In this document: piece by piece, positions 1 to 8,688 of the stretch
Layout: each line of letters starts with the position of its first letter
Position numbering within the stretch: the stretch's first letter is position 1
NCBI GenBank assembly: GCA_031430435.1
Contig: JANPBM010000121.1
Location: 1 to 64,000, forward strand
DNA length: 64,000 bases
Direction: 5' to 3'
Source of the DNA: JANNVK01 sp031430435
GTDB taxonomy: Bacteria; Acidobacteriota; Blastocatellia; Pyrinomonadales; Pyrinomonadaceae
Made by a program: the position numbers and the translations under genes
Notes under the pieces: generated by a model
What the model saw: the letters and a program-made list of their open reading frames with translations, nothing else
The model's database searches: none
What the model was told of the DNA's origin: nothing

Positions 1-99
1 AATATCCACTTCGCTCGTTTCGGGATTACTTTCAACTTCTTTAACCTTCCAATCAACTCCGAAATTCAACAATAAATCGAAAAATTGTTCTGTAAACAT
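1..99 (-). CDS. Possible ISL3-type transposase, N-terminal fragment cut by the window edge
   Basis: A reverse frame opens with ATG at 99 and runs off the left edge, giving 33 residues. The peptide has an FFDLLLNF stretch, then a Trp, then a V-x-x-VE and EVDI pattern. ISL3-family transposases often begin this way, with a short helical segment followed by W-x-V and an acidic beta strand. Only the N-terminus is visible, so catalytic residues, terminal repeats and target duplication cannot be checked. No strong Shine-Dalgarno is seen. The family call is recognition of a short pattern and could be wrong. Confidence 0.4.
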   Translation of the reverse strand, partial: MFTEQFFDLLLNFGVDWKVKEVESNPETSEVDI

Positions 100-147
100 T
101 TGCCCATTTTATCACTTTCCACTAAATTAGCGGTAGAACCAATAAAA

Positions 148-180
148 ATAGAGCCTGCTTTCACTTGAAAACAGGCTCTT
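148..180 (-). terminator. Rho-independent terminator for the TonB receptor gene
   Basis: The arms GAGCCTG (151-157) and CAGGCTC (172-178) form a 7-bp GC-rich stem with a 14-nt loop. On the reverse strand the stem is followed by a T-rich run (TATTTTTATT). It lies about 40 nt past the stop of the receptor gene, as expected for its terminator. Confidence 0.75.
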
Positions 181-215
181 TAAGTTTTTTAGTTTAATTG
201 TTAAAAATCAAACAA

Positions 216-3200
216 TTAGAATGTAAATCTGGCGCCAACTTGCATTTGGAAAACTTGGCTTCCCGGATTTAATCCGCCGATGTTCAGTTTTCCTGCAAAT
301 TGACCTGTCAAGTTATTATACTGCTTAAATGTTGGGTTTGTGATTCCATCAAGTCCGCATCGGCTTGCAACGAATGGTAAACCTGTTGTAGGATTTGTCC
401 CTGTTCCACAATAGTTTGTGGTTGAAACTCCTGCAAACTGCAAATTTGAACGGTTCAACACGTTGAAGAATTCAGCCGATAGAGACAAACGACGACCTTC
501 GCCAAATTTGAAGCCTTTTTGAACCCGCATATCAACATCAAACGTCGGACGATTGAAGAAGTAATTACGTTCAAGTTCGACTCCGGGTGAAGTAAATGGG
601 CGTTCATTACTGACGTTGTCGTTGTTTAAATCCGATCCCACACGACTTTCAAACGGACGACCCGAACGAATTCGAATTGCACTTGCAACTTCAAACCCAA
701 ACGGCAAGAAGAAAATAGGATTTGCTACAAATTGATGACGGCGATCAAGATTTGATTTTCCGTATTCATTTCGCAAATCGTATGGATTGTCATAAAGCAC
801 GCCGCCTGCATCACGTTCATTATCGTCATTGGAGAGCGATTTTGAAAGCGTGTAAAAAGCACTGATGCGACCCCATTTTCTACCCATATTAATACGAGCC
901 GTTAAAGCTCGATACGACGAACGTGCCGATGAATCGCGTAACTGAATTTGTCCGAGTTGTGGAATAGGACGATTTGCGCGAACTAAAATTGAACGTCCTG
1001 TATCAGGGTCAAGTCTGGAAATTGACGGCAGATTAATGTCCCGATTACGTTGCAAGTAGCTTGTGTTTACTTGTGAATAATCTAAACCAATCGTTGTTCC
1101 GGTCATAATTTCGTGTTCGATGCCGCCACCGAATTGGAACGAACGCGGATTTTTATAATCCGGAGCAATACCCGTAAAGTTTGCATTTTGATAAATTCCT
1201 AAACTGGCAGGTGCCAAGTTAGTTGATGCGGCAATCGAGTTAGCGATGTTTCCTAATTGGGTCGGAGTAAGTGTCGGCAACGAACTCAGCGAAGCACTAT
1301 TTAAGTTAATCCCTAAAATAGCGAATTGGCGGTAAATTGTATTTGGAACGCAAGCATTAAAATTAGCGGCAACAGCACAGAAAGCAGGTGTTAAACCTGT
1401 GATCGAAGCATATTGCGGATTAGCCGTGATAAAGCCGGATGCGTTGAAAACATTTATGTTAGTAGGATTAGCTGTGCTTGGAGCAACTGCCGTAAATGCA
1501 GGTGAGCCGATTGTCACAGATAAATCACCCGCCGGATCACGGAAGTTATTGAACGGTGCCGCAAGTCCGAGAAGCGGTGTGCGCGCGTAATACAAGCCTG
1601 TAAATCCGCGAAGAACTGTTTTACCGTCGCCTTTCGGATCCCAAGCAAAACCTAAACGCGGTCCCCATTGATTTTTAGCATCTGAAATCACACTCGGATC
1701 AACGCCTTTGTTACCGAGAATCGGGAACGCAGTATTCTTGATTAAGTTGATAATAGTTGTGTTGTTTGCTTCAGATGAAGGATTGTATTGGCTTTCCCAA
1801 CGAAGTCCGTAATTCAATGTAAATCGCGGAGTAACACGCCACGCATCCTGAGCAAAGAACGAAAGTTCTTTAACAGTATAGGCGGCTGCTAAATTACCGA
1901 TTTGTTGATTATAACGAGCAGTCGTTGTATCAAATCTGCCGTAAAAAGGAGCTGTTGGAATAGCAATATTTCTAGTTGAACCGAGAGCATCCAAAATTCC
2001 GGTTGTTGATGTCAAACCTGCAAAGGCGTAAGCTCCGAATTGATTGAAACCGAATGTTTGGTCAGCAAAAATGTTGCTTGCTTCCGCACCGAATTTCATT
2101 GTGTGGTTACCTGAAATTAAGGTTAAGCTGTCGGCAAATTGTATTCGTTTATCAAATTGAGTCGTTGGCAAGAAATTTCTTGTGCCGTATGTTCCGATTG
2201 TCGTAGCTAGGTTTGAAACTTGGGCATTTGCAAGACGCGGACGCTTTTCATAAGCATATTGAAAACGTAACTCGTTAATTGTATTTGAGTTAAGTGTGCT
2301 GATTAGCTGTCCGACAACCCCATGATTTCGGTTTTTCTCGGTTCCGTTAGTCGAAAGTGAATTTGTCGTCGTCGGGTCAAGCGCTGTTTCACCGGTCGAA
2401 ACTGCGTTTAACGCATTGTTGTTACTGAAGTTGTAACGAACACTCAAACGATGCGCATCCGATAAATTCCAGTCAATTTTACCCAAAAGCGCTTGAGCGT
2501 CATTGGTTGATTCGTACGGCACTTCAATTCCACGATAGAAATTGAATGCTTCTGTTTGAGTTAGTGTTGGAGTTACCCCAACTAAATTTCCGTAGAAAAT
2601 TTGACGCGGAGCCTTAAATTTTTGTTGTTCGTAAGAAGTAAAAAAGAAGAATTTGTCTCTAACGATCGGTCCGCCGATTGAACCGCCGAATTGTTGTTGG
2701 GTCGGAGCAAGAGTTGCGTCAACACCGGTTCTACCGTTAATGACAAGTGTGCTTAAACGCTGTTCACTAAGAGCTTTTGCAAAACTGTTTGCACGAGCTA
2801 ATTGTTCCGGGCGAAGCAAGTAAAATGCCGATCCGCGAACTTTGTTTGTGCCTGATTTGGTAACGGCATTGACGATTCCGCCTGAACTGCGTCCGAATTC
2901 TGCCGAATATCCTGCGGCAACTACTTGAAATTCACGAATCGATTCTTGCGGAATGCTGAACGCTTGGTTTGAACGTTCGCCGCCGCGAATTCCGCCGAAA
3001 AACGGTTGTGAAAAATCCACTCCGTCAACATTGATGTTAGCGTTGATTCCGCGTTGTCCGGACAACGAAATTTGCCCGCGTGTTCCGCCTGCGTCTTGGC
3101 TGACTTGAGCTCCGGGCGTAAGTGTTGCAAAATCTTGGAAACGACGACCGTTAATCGGTGTGTTTGAAATGGCGGCTTCGTTGACAATCGCGTCGGAATT

Positions 3201-3596
3201 GCTCGTCGTTGTTTGAATCCCGTCGGTTGTAACGGTAACTTCGGCGGCAACATCTTTTGCTCCGAGTTTGAAGTTTCCGTCGATGGTTCGACCGACTTGA
3301 ACCGTAATTACCAAAGTTTGTTCGCCGAAAGATGTGGCAGATGCTTTAACTTTATAATCGCCGGGCGGCAATAAAACAAACCGATAAAGTCCGTCGTCGC
3401 TTGTATTAACCGTTTTAGTTGAATTAGTGTCCTTACTTGTAATAGTAACGGTCGCATTTGGCACAACCGCCCCTGTCGAATCTGTAACAACACCGACAAT
3501 TGTTCCGGTACTGCCCTGAGATTGGGCGAAAACGCCGATGCTCAAGGTTAATGACATTAAGACTAATGTTAAAAATTTAATAGATTTTGAAATCAT
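216..3596 (-). CDS. TonB-dependent receptor, Oar-like, with carboxypeptidase regulatory-like domain
   Basis: This 1126-residue outer-membrane protein starts with a signal peptide (about 1-24, ending near VFAQ). A carboxypeptidase-regulatory Ig-like domain follows (about 30-105: GTIVGVVTDSTGAVVPNATV), then a TonB plug (about 120-245) and a long beta-barrel ending in an aromatic residue (ARFTF). The order and size match Oar-type receptors that are expanded in Acidobacteriota. The substrate cannot be read from sequence. The start is supported by GAGG six bases upstream of ATG. It appears to be monocistronic with its own terminator, and no TonB/ExbBD genes are nearby. Confidence 0.93.
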   Translation of the reverse strand: MISKSIKFLTLVLMSLTLSIGVFAQSQGSTGTIVGVVTDSTGAVVPNATVTITSKDTNSTKTVNTSDDGLYRFVLLPPGDYKVKASATSFGEQTLVITVQVGRTIDGNFKLGAKDVAAEVTVTTDGIQTTTSNSDAIVNEAAISNTPINGRRFQDFATLTPGAQVSQDAGGTRGQISLSGQRGINANINVDGVDFSQPFFGGIRGGERSNQAFSIPQESIREFQVVAAGYSAEFGRSSGGIVNAVTKSGTNKVRGSAFYLLRPEQLARANSFAKALSEQRLSTLVINGRTGVDATLAPTQQQFGGSIGGPIVRDKFFFFTSYEQQKFKAPRQIFYGNLVGVTPTLTQTEAFNFYRGIEVPYESTNDAQALLGKIDWNLSDAHRLSVRYNFSNNNALNAVSTGETALDPTTTNSLSTNGTEKNRNHGVVGQLISTLNSNTINELRFQYAYEKRPRLANAQVSNLATTIGTYGTRNFLPTTQFDKRIQFADSLTLISGNHTMKFGAEASNIFADQTFGFNQFGAYAFAGLTSTTGILDALGSTRNIAIPTAPFYGRFDTTTARYNQQIGNLAAAYTVKELSFFAQDAWRVTPRFTLNYGLRWESQYNPSSEANNTTIINLIKNTAFPILGNKGVDPSVISDAKNQWGPRLGFAWDPKGDGKTVLRGFTGLYYARTPLLGLAAPFNNFRDPAGDLSVTIGSPAFTAVAPSTANPTNINVFNASGFITANPQYASITGLTPAFCAVAANFNACVPNTIYRQFAILGINLNSASLSSLPTLTPTQLGNIANSIAASTNLAPASLGIYQNANFTGIAPDYKNPRSFQFGGGIEHEIMTGTTIGLDYSQVNTSYLQRNRDINLPSISRLDPDTGRSILVRANRPIPQLGQIQLRDSSARSSYRALTARINMGRKWGRISAFYTLSKSLSNDDNERDAGGVLYDNPYDLRNEYGKSNLDRRHQFVANPIFFLPFGFEVASAIRIRSGRPFESRVGSDLNNDNVSNERPFTSPGVELERNYFFNRPTFDVDMRVQKGFKFGEGRRLSLSAEFFNVLNRSNLQFAGVSTTNYCGTGTNPTTGLPFVASRCGLDGITNPTFKQYNNLTGQFAGKLNIGGLNPGSQVFQMQVGARFTF

Positions 3597-3869
3597 TTTA
3601 ATCCTCGTATTTTAATAATTTTTTTCAGTACAAAATTGCGTTTGATTTATTTCGGCAAAAATTTGGATTTTTTTTCTTACTTTTCGGATTTTAATTTATA
3701 GCTCGTTTCCGATAAAAAATCTGCTTTATTTTGCTCAAAGTGTTGTATTTCAACACACTTACAGCTATCACAAACAATCTTGCGAGATTCTTTTGCGTTA
3801 TAATCGTTTCGCAAATTTGAATACTTTTAACTGTAAAGCAAATTGAGTTCCGAAAACATCGGTTAAATG

Positions 3870-4379
3870 TTAAGAGTTTGTTAATTTTTCCAACCACAAC
3901 GGCAGCGGTAACCATTTCGGTTTTTCACCGTAAATTTCTTCGTTCAAATTTTCGACTTTGTGTGTGATGCGGTCCTGCAAAAATTGCGGCGGCAAATCTT
4001 CTTTGCGGTCATAACAAGCGTGAGTGATGCACGGAATCGGTTTTGCGTCATCGTGAACTAAACACCCGATATTTTTTTCAAACAACGGACACGCAAAAGT
4101 TTGTTTGAATGTATCGCCGTTTTCGTTCAGATTATAGCTCGAAATTGCGTCGGAAATTCGCGGTAAAATATCATCGAGTTTATTTAAAGATTTAAGTTTG
4201 CCGATAATCGCAACCGCTTCAAGTTGTGTGATGTGAACATTTACGAAATGTTCGTCGGTACAGCAAATGCCTTTTGTCGCGCACGTTACGCACGATTTAG
4301 CCTTGAATTCAAAGTTCTCGCGAATTACGCTTTGATACGAATCTTTGATATTTTTAAGTTGTTCCAATTCGTTTTTCAT
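3870..4379 (-). CDS. YkgJ-family cysteine-cluster protein
   Basis: The 169-residue protein carries two cysteine clusters: C-x2-C-x4-CC in the N-terminal third (SCVTCATKGICC) and a second group around CPLF, GCLVH, PCITHAC. This arrangement is typical of the YkgJ/UPF0153 family, predicted to bind zinc or an iron-sulfur centre; the biochemical role is unknown. There is no signal peptide, so it is probably cytosolic. The start codon lies 7 bp from an intergenic inverted-repeat element at 4386, so its promoter is probably in or beyond that element. No clear Shine-Dalgarno is seen. It lies downstream of tlyA on the same strand. Confidence 0.8.
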   Translation of the reverse strand: MKNELEQLKNIKDSYQSVIRENFEFKAKSCVTCATKGICCTDEHFVNVHITQLEAVAIIGKLKSLNKLDDILPRISDAISSYNLNENGDTFKQTFACPLFEKNIGCLVHDDAKPIPCITHACYDRKEDLPPQFLQDRITHKVENLNEEIYGEKPKWLPLPLWLEKLTNS

Positions 4380-4385
4380 AAATAT

Positions 4386-4470
4386 TTTACAGGGATGAAG
4401 AGGATAAAAACGGACAAGAAAATATCCGCCGGTGATATTTTATCCGCGTTCATCTGCATCAATCAGCGGT
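4386..4470. repeat. Intergenic repeat element, possibly chimeric
   Basis: The left end TTTACAGGGATGAA matches both ends of the element at 54853-54976. The right part (ATCCGCGTTCATCTGCA, followed by CAGCGG) is instead the reverse complement of the type of end seen at 61148 (CCGCAGATGCACGCGGA). Between them is a small hairpin with arms AAAATATC and GATATTTT. It sits between tlyA and the YkgJ-like gene. Confidence 0.6.
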
Positions 4471-5225
4471 TAAATTTCTTCAGTTTTTGTAACTGAATTT
4501 TCATAAATCGCTAAAAATTCTTTGTTGCCTTCCGCTCCCAAAATCGGCGAGTCGATTACGCCCGAATTTTGCAGACCGACGCTTTCCGCAAACGTGGTAA
4601 CTTCTGCGATAACTCGTTCGTGTTTTTTTCCGTCCGAAACAATTCCGCCTGTGCCGACTTCACTTTTTTTAACCTCGAATTGCGGTTTGATTAACACTAT
4701 AAGCTGTGCGTTCGCTTGCATTAACGGTAACATCGCGGACAAGATTTTGGTCGCCGAAATAAACGAAACATCCATCACGATAAGGTCGAATTTTTCATCG
4801 AAATCTTTTGGCTTGAGTGAACGCGCGTTCACATTTTCGCGTGATTCAACACGGATGTCGCTTCGCAGTTTCCAAACAAGTTGATTTGTCCCAACGTCAA
4901 CCGCGACAACTTTTTTCGCTCCGTTTTGCAACAAACAATCGGTAAATCCGCCCGTTGAAGCACCGACATCAAGGCAGACGAAATCTTTCACGTCAATCTC
5001 AAAATGTTGCAACGCTTTTTCGAGTTTTAAACCGCCGCGACCAACAAATTTTAAGTCGTTTCCTTTGATTCTGATGTTGTCGGTCGGCAAAAATTCTTGC
5101 GAAGATTTAATAACTTTTTGTTCGTTCACAAGCACCACGCCCGACATCACAAACGCCTGAGCTTTCGCCGGCGAATCGGCTAAACCTTGATTTAATAATA
5201 ATTTATCAATTCGTTCGCGTTTCAT
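4470..5225 (-). CDS. tlyA: TlyA-family rRNA 2'-O-methyltransferase (hemolysin A family)
   Basis: The 251-residue protein has an N-terminal S4 RNA-binding domain (about 1-60, starting MKRERIDKLLLNQGLADS). An FtsJ/RrmJ-like Rossmann methyltransferase follows with SAM motif I near residues 83-92 (CLDVGASTGGFTDCLL). TlyA enzymes 2'-O-methylate ribose in 16S and 23S rRNA in mycobacteria, and the family was first annotated as hemolysins. Length matches the family (about 240-270). It probably shares a transcript with the small CPXCG gene upstream, 30 bp away on the same strand. Confidence 0.9.
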   Translation of the reverse strand: MKRERIDKLLLNQGLADSPAKAQAFVMSGVVLVNEQKVIKSSQEFLPTDNIRIKGNDLKFVGRGGLKLEKALQHFEIDVKDFVCLDVGASTGGFTDCLLQNGAKKVVAVDVGTNQLVWKLRSDIRVESRENVNARSLKPKDFDEKFDLIVMDVSFISATKILSAMLPLMQANAQLIVLIKPQFEVKKSEVGTGGIVSDGKKHERVIAEVTTFAESVGLQNSGVIDSPILGAEGNKEFLAIYENSVTKTEEI

Positions 5226-5255
5226 TCAGCCTCTGATTCGTAATTTCTAATTCAC

Positions 5256-5441
5256 TTATTGTTCGATACTTTCCGCCCAAAAATCTTGCAGTTCAAAATC
5301 TTCCGCCGTGTAGTTTATCTGAATCGGATTGCAGCAAACTTCGCAATCTTCAACGTAATTTTGCTCAGCGGTCGATAAATCTAAAATCATCGAAATTTTT
5401 TGCCAACAATGCGGGCAGGTAAAAAAATGTTCAATTTCCAT
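5256..5441 (-). CDS. CPXCG-motif cysteine-rich small protein
   Basis: The protein is 61 residues from the chosen ATG and has two CxxC-type knuckles: CPHC near the start (FFTCPHCWQKIS) and C-x2-C-C-N-P later (EDCEVCCNPIQI). This is the CPXCG small zinc-ribbon family, function unknown. The frame extends upstream to 5546, but family members start just before EHFFTCPxC, so ATG 5441 (MEIEHFF) or 5456 (MNLSFMEIEH) is more likely. It is encoded 30 bp upstream of tlyA. Confidence 0.8.
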   Translation of the reverse strand: MEIEHFFTCPHCWQKISMILDLSTAEQNYVEDCEVCCNPIQINYTAEDFELQDFWAESIEQ

Positions 5442-5590
5442 AAAACTAAGATTCATTATAAACTTAGTTGAAAAATTTGGTAATTGAATTTTGGTAATTG
5501 AATCATTTTTTGATGGAGTCATTGAAATAAAGCGACCAAATTTCAATCTGCAAATGAATCGATCGCCAATGACCGAATAAATTACAAATT

Positions 5591-6370
5591 ATGTCAGATT
5601 ACGGAAAAAATCCGGCGCTTTCTTACAATAAATACTTGAAAGTTCCGCAGTTAATTGAATTACAAGAAACATTATCCGAACCGCAAAGCCACGACGAACT
5701 GCTTTTTATCGTCATTCATCAGACTTATGAATTGTGGTTCAAACAAATTTTGCACGAACTCGATGCTTCGATTTCGTGGTTGAACGAAAATCGTCTTTTT
5801 CGGGCAAATCATTCGTTAAAAACGGTTTGCGCGATTGAAAAAATTCTCGTTTCACAAATTCACATTCTTGAAACAATGGCGCAAATCGGCTTTCTGGAAT
5901 TCCGCGACAAACTAAATCCGGCGAGCGGTTTTCAATCGATGCAATTCCGTGAAATTGAATTTTTGTCGGGTGCAAAGGACGAACATATTTTGAACTTTTT
6001 CAAGTTCGATGAATTCGCGCACGAACGTTTGCAAAAAAGATTCGATGCTCCGAATTTAGCCGATACATTTTGGAAACTGTTGGAAACACAAGGCTTTGAC
6101 GCGGAAAATCGAGTTGAATCAATCGTTGAAATTTTGACGAATCCCGAAAAATACGCCGAGCTTTACGTTTTGCAAGATTTATTGATCGACCACGATGAAA
6201 ATATCTCGCTGTGGCGTTCGCATCACGTTGCGATGGTCGAACGAATGATGGGTTTCAAACGCGGAACAGGCGGTTCGGACGGAGTCGGATATTTGCGATC
6301 AACGCTGTCGAAACGTTTCTTTCCCGAAATTTGGGAAGCGCGGACGGCATTAAAAGTCCTTAGTCCTTAG
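5591..6370 (+). CDS. kynA: Tryptophan 2,3-dioxygenase
   Basis: This 259-residue heme enzyme opens the indole ring of L-tryptophan to N-formylkynurenine, the first step of the kynurenine route. Signatures include the N-terminal LSYNKYL, HQTYELWFKQILHELD (substrate and heme pocket), and near the C-terminus the proximal-His region HHVAMVERMMGFKRGTGGS with YLRSTLSKRFFPEIW. The length fits the family. No other kynurenine-pathway gene (kynB, kynU) is adjacent, so it stands alone here. The start has no clear Shine-Dalgarno. Confidence 0.95.
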   Translation: MSDYGKNPALSYNKYLKVPQLIELQETLSEPQSHDELLFIVIHQTYELWFKQILHELDASISWLNENRLFRANHSLKTVCAIEKILVSQIHILETMAQIGFLEFRDKLNPASGFQSMQFREIEFLSGAKDEHILNFFKFDEFAHERLQKRFDAPNLADTFWKLLETQGFDAENRVESIVEILTNPEKYAELYVLQDLLIDHDENISLWRSHHVAMVERMMGFKRGTGGSDGVGYLRSTLSKRFFPEIWEARTALKVLSP

Positions 6371-6458
6371 TCGAACAGGTGTTTTATTGTTTCTGAAACC
6401 GTAAAAATTGAAGAAAAATCTTTCCCTTTTACGTTTACCATTTTCCCTTGCGAAGCCT

Positions 6459-7964
6459 CTAGTTCATAAAGATTTTGTAGATTTCCGAAATCGGGCGGTC
6501 GCGTTTTAAGCCGAATTTCTGCGGATTTTCGGCAACAATCGCAGCGGCGAAAAACTTGACGACTTCTTCTTTTTGCTTCGGATTTTTGATGGTTTGCCAA
6601 AAATTTGCGCGGTCTGCGGGCAAAGTCGATTTCCACACGCTTGCCTCGTTCGGCGACATTCCGAAACACGAAACCGCATAAATAACATCGCCTTCAAAAA
6701 CGTTTAGAAGCAAGGCTTTCAGATAAACCGCCGCAGTTTTTGCCGCGCAATCTTGCGTCGGATCAGATAAAGTTTCGTTTCCGCAAGTTCCGTTAAAAGC
6801 ATTAACGCTTGCAAAATCGTTCGTCATCCGCCACAAACCTTCATCATTTTTGTCTTTTACGGAATTAAATTTACTGCGGCTCATTGCCAACAGATAACCG
6901 AGGGCGGGATCCAAACCGTTATCTCGAAAGAACGCAAGATTTATTTGGTCTTTGTATTTTTGAGCGTTTGTGTAATAACCTTCGACGCGGTATTCATTCG
7001 TTCTCGCTTGTACTTGTTGCAAAAACTGATTGTCGGGTTTATAGCGGAAACTGCCCGACTTAAATTGATCCAAAATTCCTTGATACATCGCCTGTGTGTC
7101 GGCAAGCGAAAGTTGTCGAGATTGCGAAGTTTTCGGTGTCGGCTGATTAGGTTTTACTTCAATAATTTCAGGTGTCGGCGTGTTTTTCGGCTTTTCCTCA
7201 ATCGTATCAAACGCAACCGAGACGATGCTTATTTGAATCGTCTTTCCGCCTTTATCTTCCAAAATTACTTGTAAATCGTAACTTCCGCCGTCGGCAAGTT
7301 CGGGAAATTGACTCGGTTCAAGCGTCGTTGTGTATGGAATTTCGTTGGCGGTAGCGATTTCTTCGCCGTTTAATTCAAATCTCGCCCGCCCGACGCATTC
7401 GGTATTTTTTGCATCGACTTCAATTTCCAACGCTTTTGAAATTGTTTCGCCATTTTCGGGTGAAATAATTCGCGCGGTTGCCTCGCACTTTGTTTCCGTA
7501 AAATAAATCAATCCGACCGCGACGACCGCAACAATCGCAAGCCCGACCGTTACCGCCGCAATTCCGATCATCAGCGGCATTTTCGATGACGTTTGCGGTA
7601 CTTCTTCGGTTGGCTTAACTTTTTCGGGTTCAACGTCTTGCGGCGTTTCTTCAACTTGCGGAGTTTCGACTTGAGTTTCTTCTTTCGGATTAAAGATAAC
7701 TTCGTTCGTTCCGCCAAACAACATCACGTCGCCGTTGGAAAGCGTAACTTCGCCGGTTAAAGGCTTTCCGTTGACGGTTGTGCCGTTTGAACTGCCGAGT
7801 TCAATCAATGTGTAACCGCCGGTTTTTGATTCGATTTCGGCGTGATAACGTGAAATACTCGCATCGTTCAGCGACAAAAAATTGTCCGAAGTTCTGCCGA
7901 TTGAAAAAACACCTTCGCCAATCGTGATTTCGGTTTCGCCATTGATTTTTAATTTCGCATCCAT
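6459..7964 (-). CDS. FHA-domain membrane protein with periplasmic Ig-like and lytic-transglycosylase-like regions
   Basis: The protein is 501 residues from ATG 7964, which overlaps the upstream stop as TAATG and suggests translational coupling. The N-terminal FHA domain (about 1-85) has FSIGRTSDN, SLNDASISRYHAEI and SSNGTTVNG, the phosphothreonine-pocket residues. A Glu/Pro-rich linker leads to one transmembrane helix (about 130-155). An Ig-like segment follows (SPENGETISKALEIEV), then a Pro/Thr linker and a C-terminal domain with GLDPALGYLLAMSRSKFN and DEGLWRMTND. That domain resembles SLT transglycosylases, but the expected catalytic Glu-Ser appears as Ser-Arg. FHA would be cytosolic and the rest periplasmic. 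It is last gene of the set with the repeat protein and OmpA-like protein. Confidence 0.8.
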   Translation of the reverse strand: MDAKLKINGETEITIGEGVFSIGRTSDNFLSLNDASISRYHAEIESKTGGYTLIELGSSNGTTVNGKPLTGEVTLSNGDVMLFGGTNEVIFNPKEETQVETPQVEETPQDVEPEKVKPTEEVPQTSSKMPLMIGIAAVTVGLAIVAVVAVGLIYFTETKCEATARIISPENGETISKALEIEVDAKNTECVGRARFELNGEEIATANEIPYTTTLEPSQFPELADGGSYDLQVILEDKGGKTIQISIVSVAFDTIEEKPKNTPTPEIIEVKPNQPTPKTSQSRQLSLADTQAMYQGILDQFKSGSFRYKPDNQFLQQVQARTNEYRVEGYYTNAQKYKDQINLAFFRDNGLDPALGYLLAMSRSKFNSVKDKNDEGLWRMTNDFASVNAFNGTCGNETLSDPTQDCAAKTAAVYLKALLLNVFEGDVIYAVSCFGMSPNEASVWKSTLPADRANFWQTIKNPKQKEEVVKFFAAAIVAENPQKFGLKRDRPISEIYKIFMN

Positions 7965-8626
7965 TATTTGAACAAAAACAAAAGGTAAATTACGCCCAGG
8001 AAAAATACCATAAAGACAAACATCGAAAAAGCTCCGATGAGGAAATAAATCCATTTCGTCGCGTCATTGGTTGACGCTGTTTGCTCAAATTTTTGCGGTA
8101 TAACTTCCGACGTGTAAGTTTGGCTTTGTTCTTTCGGCGAAACGTTAAAGTTTGTTTCCGTGTTTCCGAACTCGGCTTTTTGCGGCGAAAACCCATACAT
8201 TGTCGCGTCCAAATTTACGGGCGAATTTTGCTGCGGAATTTGGATATTCGGTTGCGTCATTCCCCAATCATCGTTGTTTGATTTCGGAATAATATTTGGC
8301 GGAATGACAATGTTTGCTTGCGTTTTATCCCAATCATTCGGCGAAGTATTGGTGTTTGTCTGCGTTTTTTCCCAATCGTTCCGAGGTTTTGGCGAAACAT
8401 TCCAATCGTTGTTTTGCGGACGCGAAAAATTCGGCGAAGTTTGGTCAAACGCATCGTATTTCGGGTCATCATTTTTGGCGGAATTTACACGCGTCATCGC
8501 CCAATCATCTTTTTTCGGCGGAGCATTTCGGGCAAAAACATCTTCTTCGGGCAAAAACTCATTTTCTTTCACAGGTGAACGGGTTAACCGCGTCATTGCC
8601 CACTCATCATTGTTTAAATCACTCAT
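7964..8626 (-). CDS. Tail-anchored membrane protein with repeated [DN]-W-x-x-T motifs
   Basis: The protein is 220 residues from ATG 8626 (MSDLNNDEW). The first 185 residues are low-complexity and rich in Asn, Pro, Gln and Thr. They contain six D/N/E-W-x-x-T/S motifs (W9-T12, W42-T45, W75-S78, W85-T88, W99-T102, W121-T124) and F-x-x-T variants at 60 and 153. A single hydrophobic segment (about 192-218) ends the protein, implying a cytosolic N-tail. I recognise no family. The motifs recur in the upstream OmpA-like protein, and the downstream gene encodes an FHA domain. The frame extends to 8692, but that part has no repeats and overlaps the previous gene. Confidence 0.75.
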   Translation of the reverse strand: MSDLNNDEWAMTRLTRSPVKENEFLPEEDVFARNAPPKKDDWAMTRVNSAKNDDPKYDAFDQTSPNFSRPQNNDWNVSPKPRNDWEKTQTNTNTSPNDWDKTQANIVIPPNIIPKSNNDDWGMTQPNIQIPQQNSPVNLDATMYGFSPQKAEFGNTETNFNVSPKEQSQTYTSEVIPQKFEQTASTNDATKWIYFLIGAFSMFVFMVFFLGVIYLLFLFK

Positions 8627-8688
8627 AATTTTTTGACTTGAAGCGACAAAGAGAATCTCATCTTTCGTTCTGTCGCTTCGTCTCACAC

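Noticed and set aside
3691..3915. Reverse 74-residue open frame between the TonB receptor and YkgJ-like gene
   Set aside because: Low-complexity Lys/Ile/Cys sequence overlapping the YkgJ gene, with no ribosome-binding site or family features.
4470..5225. True hemolysin toxin
   Set aside because: The S4 plus FtsJ architecture is that of TlyA rRNA methyltransferases; the hemolysin name is historical.
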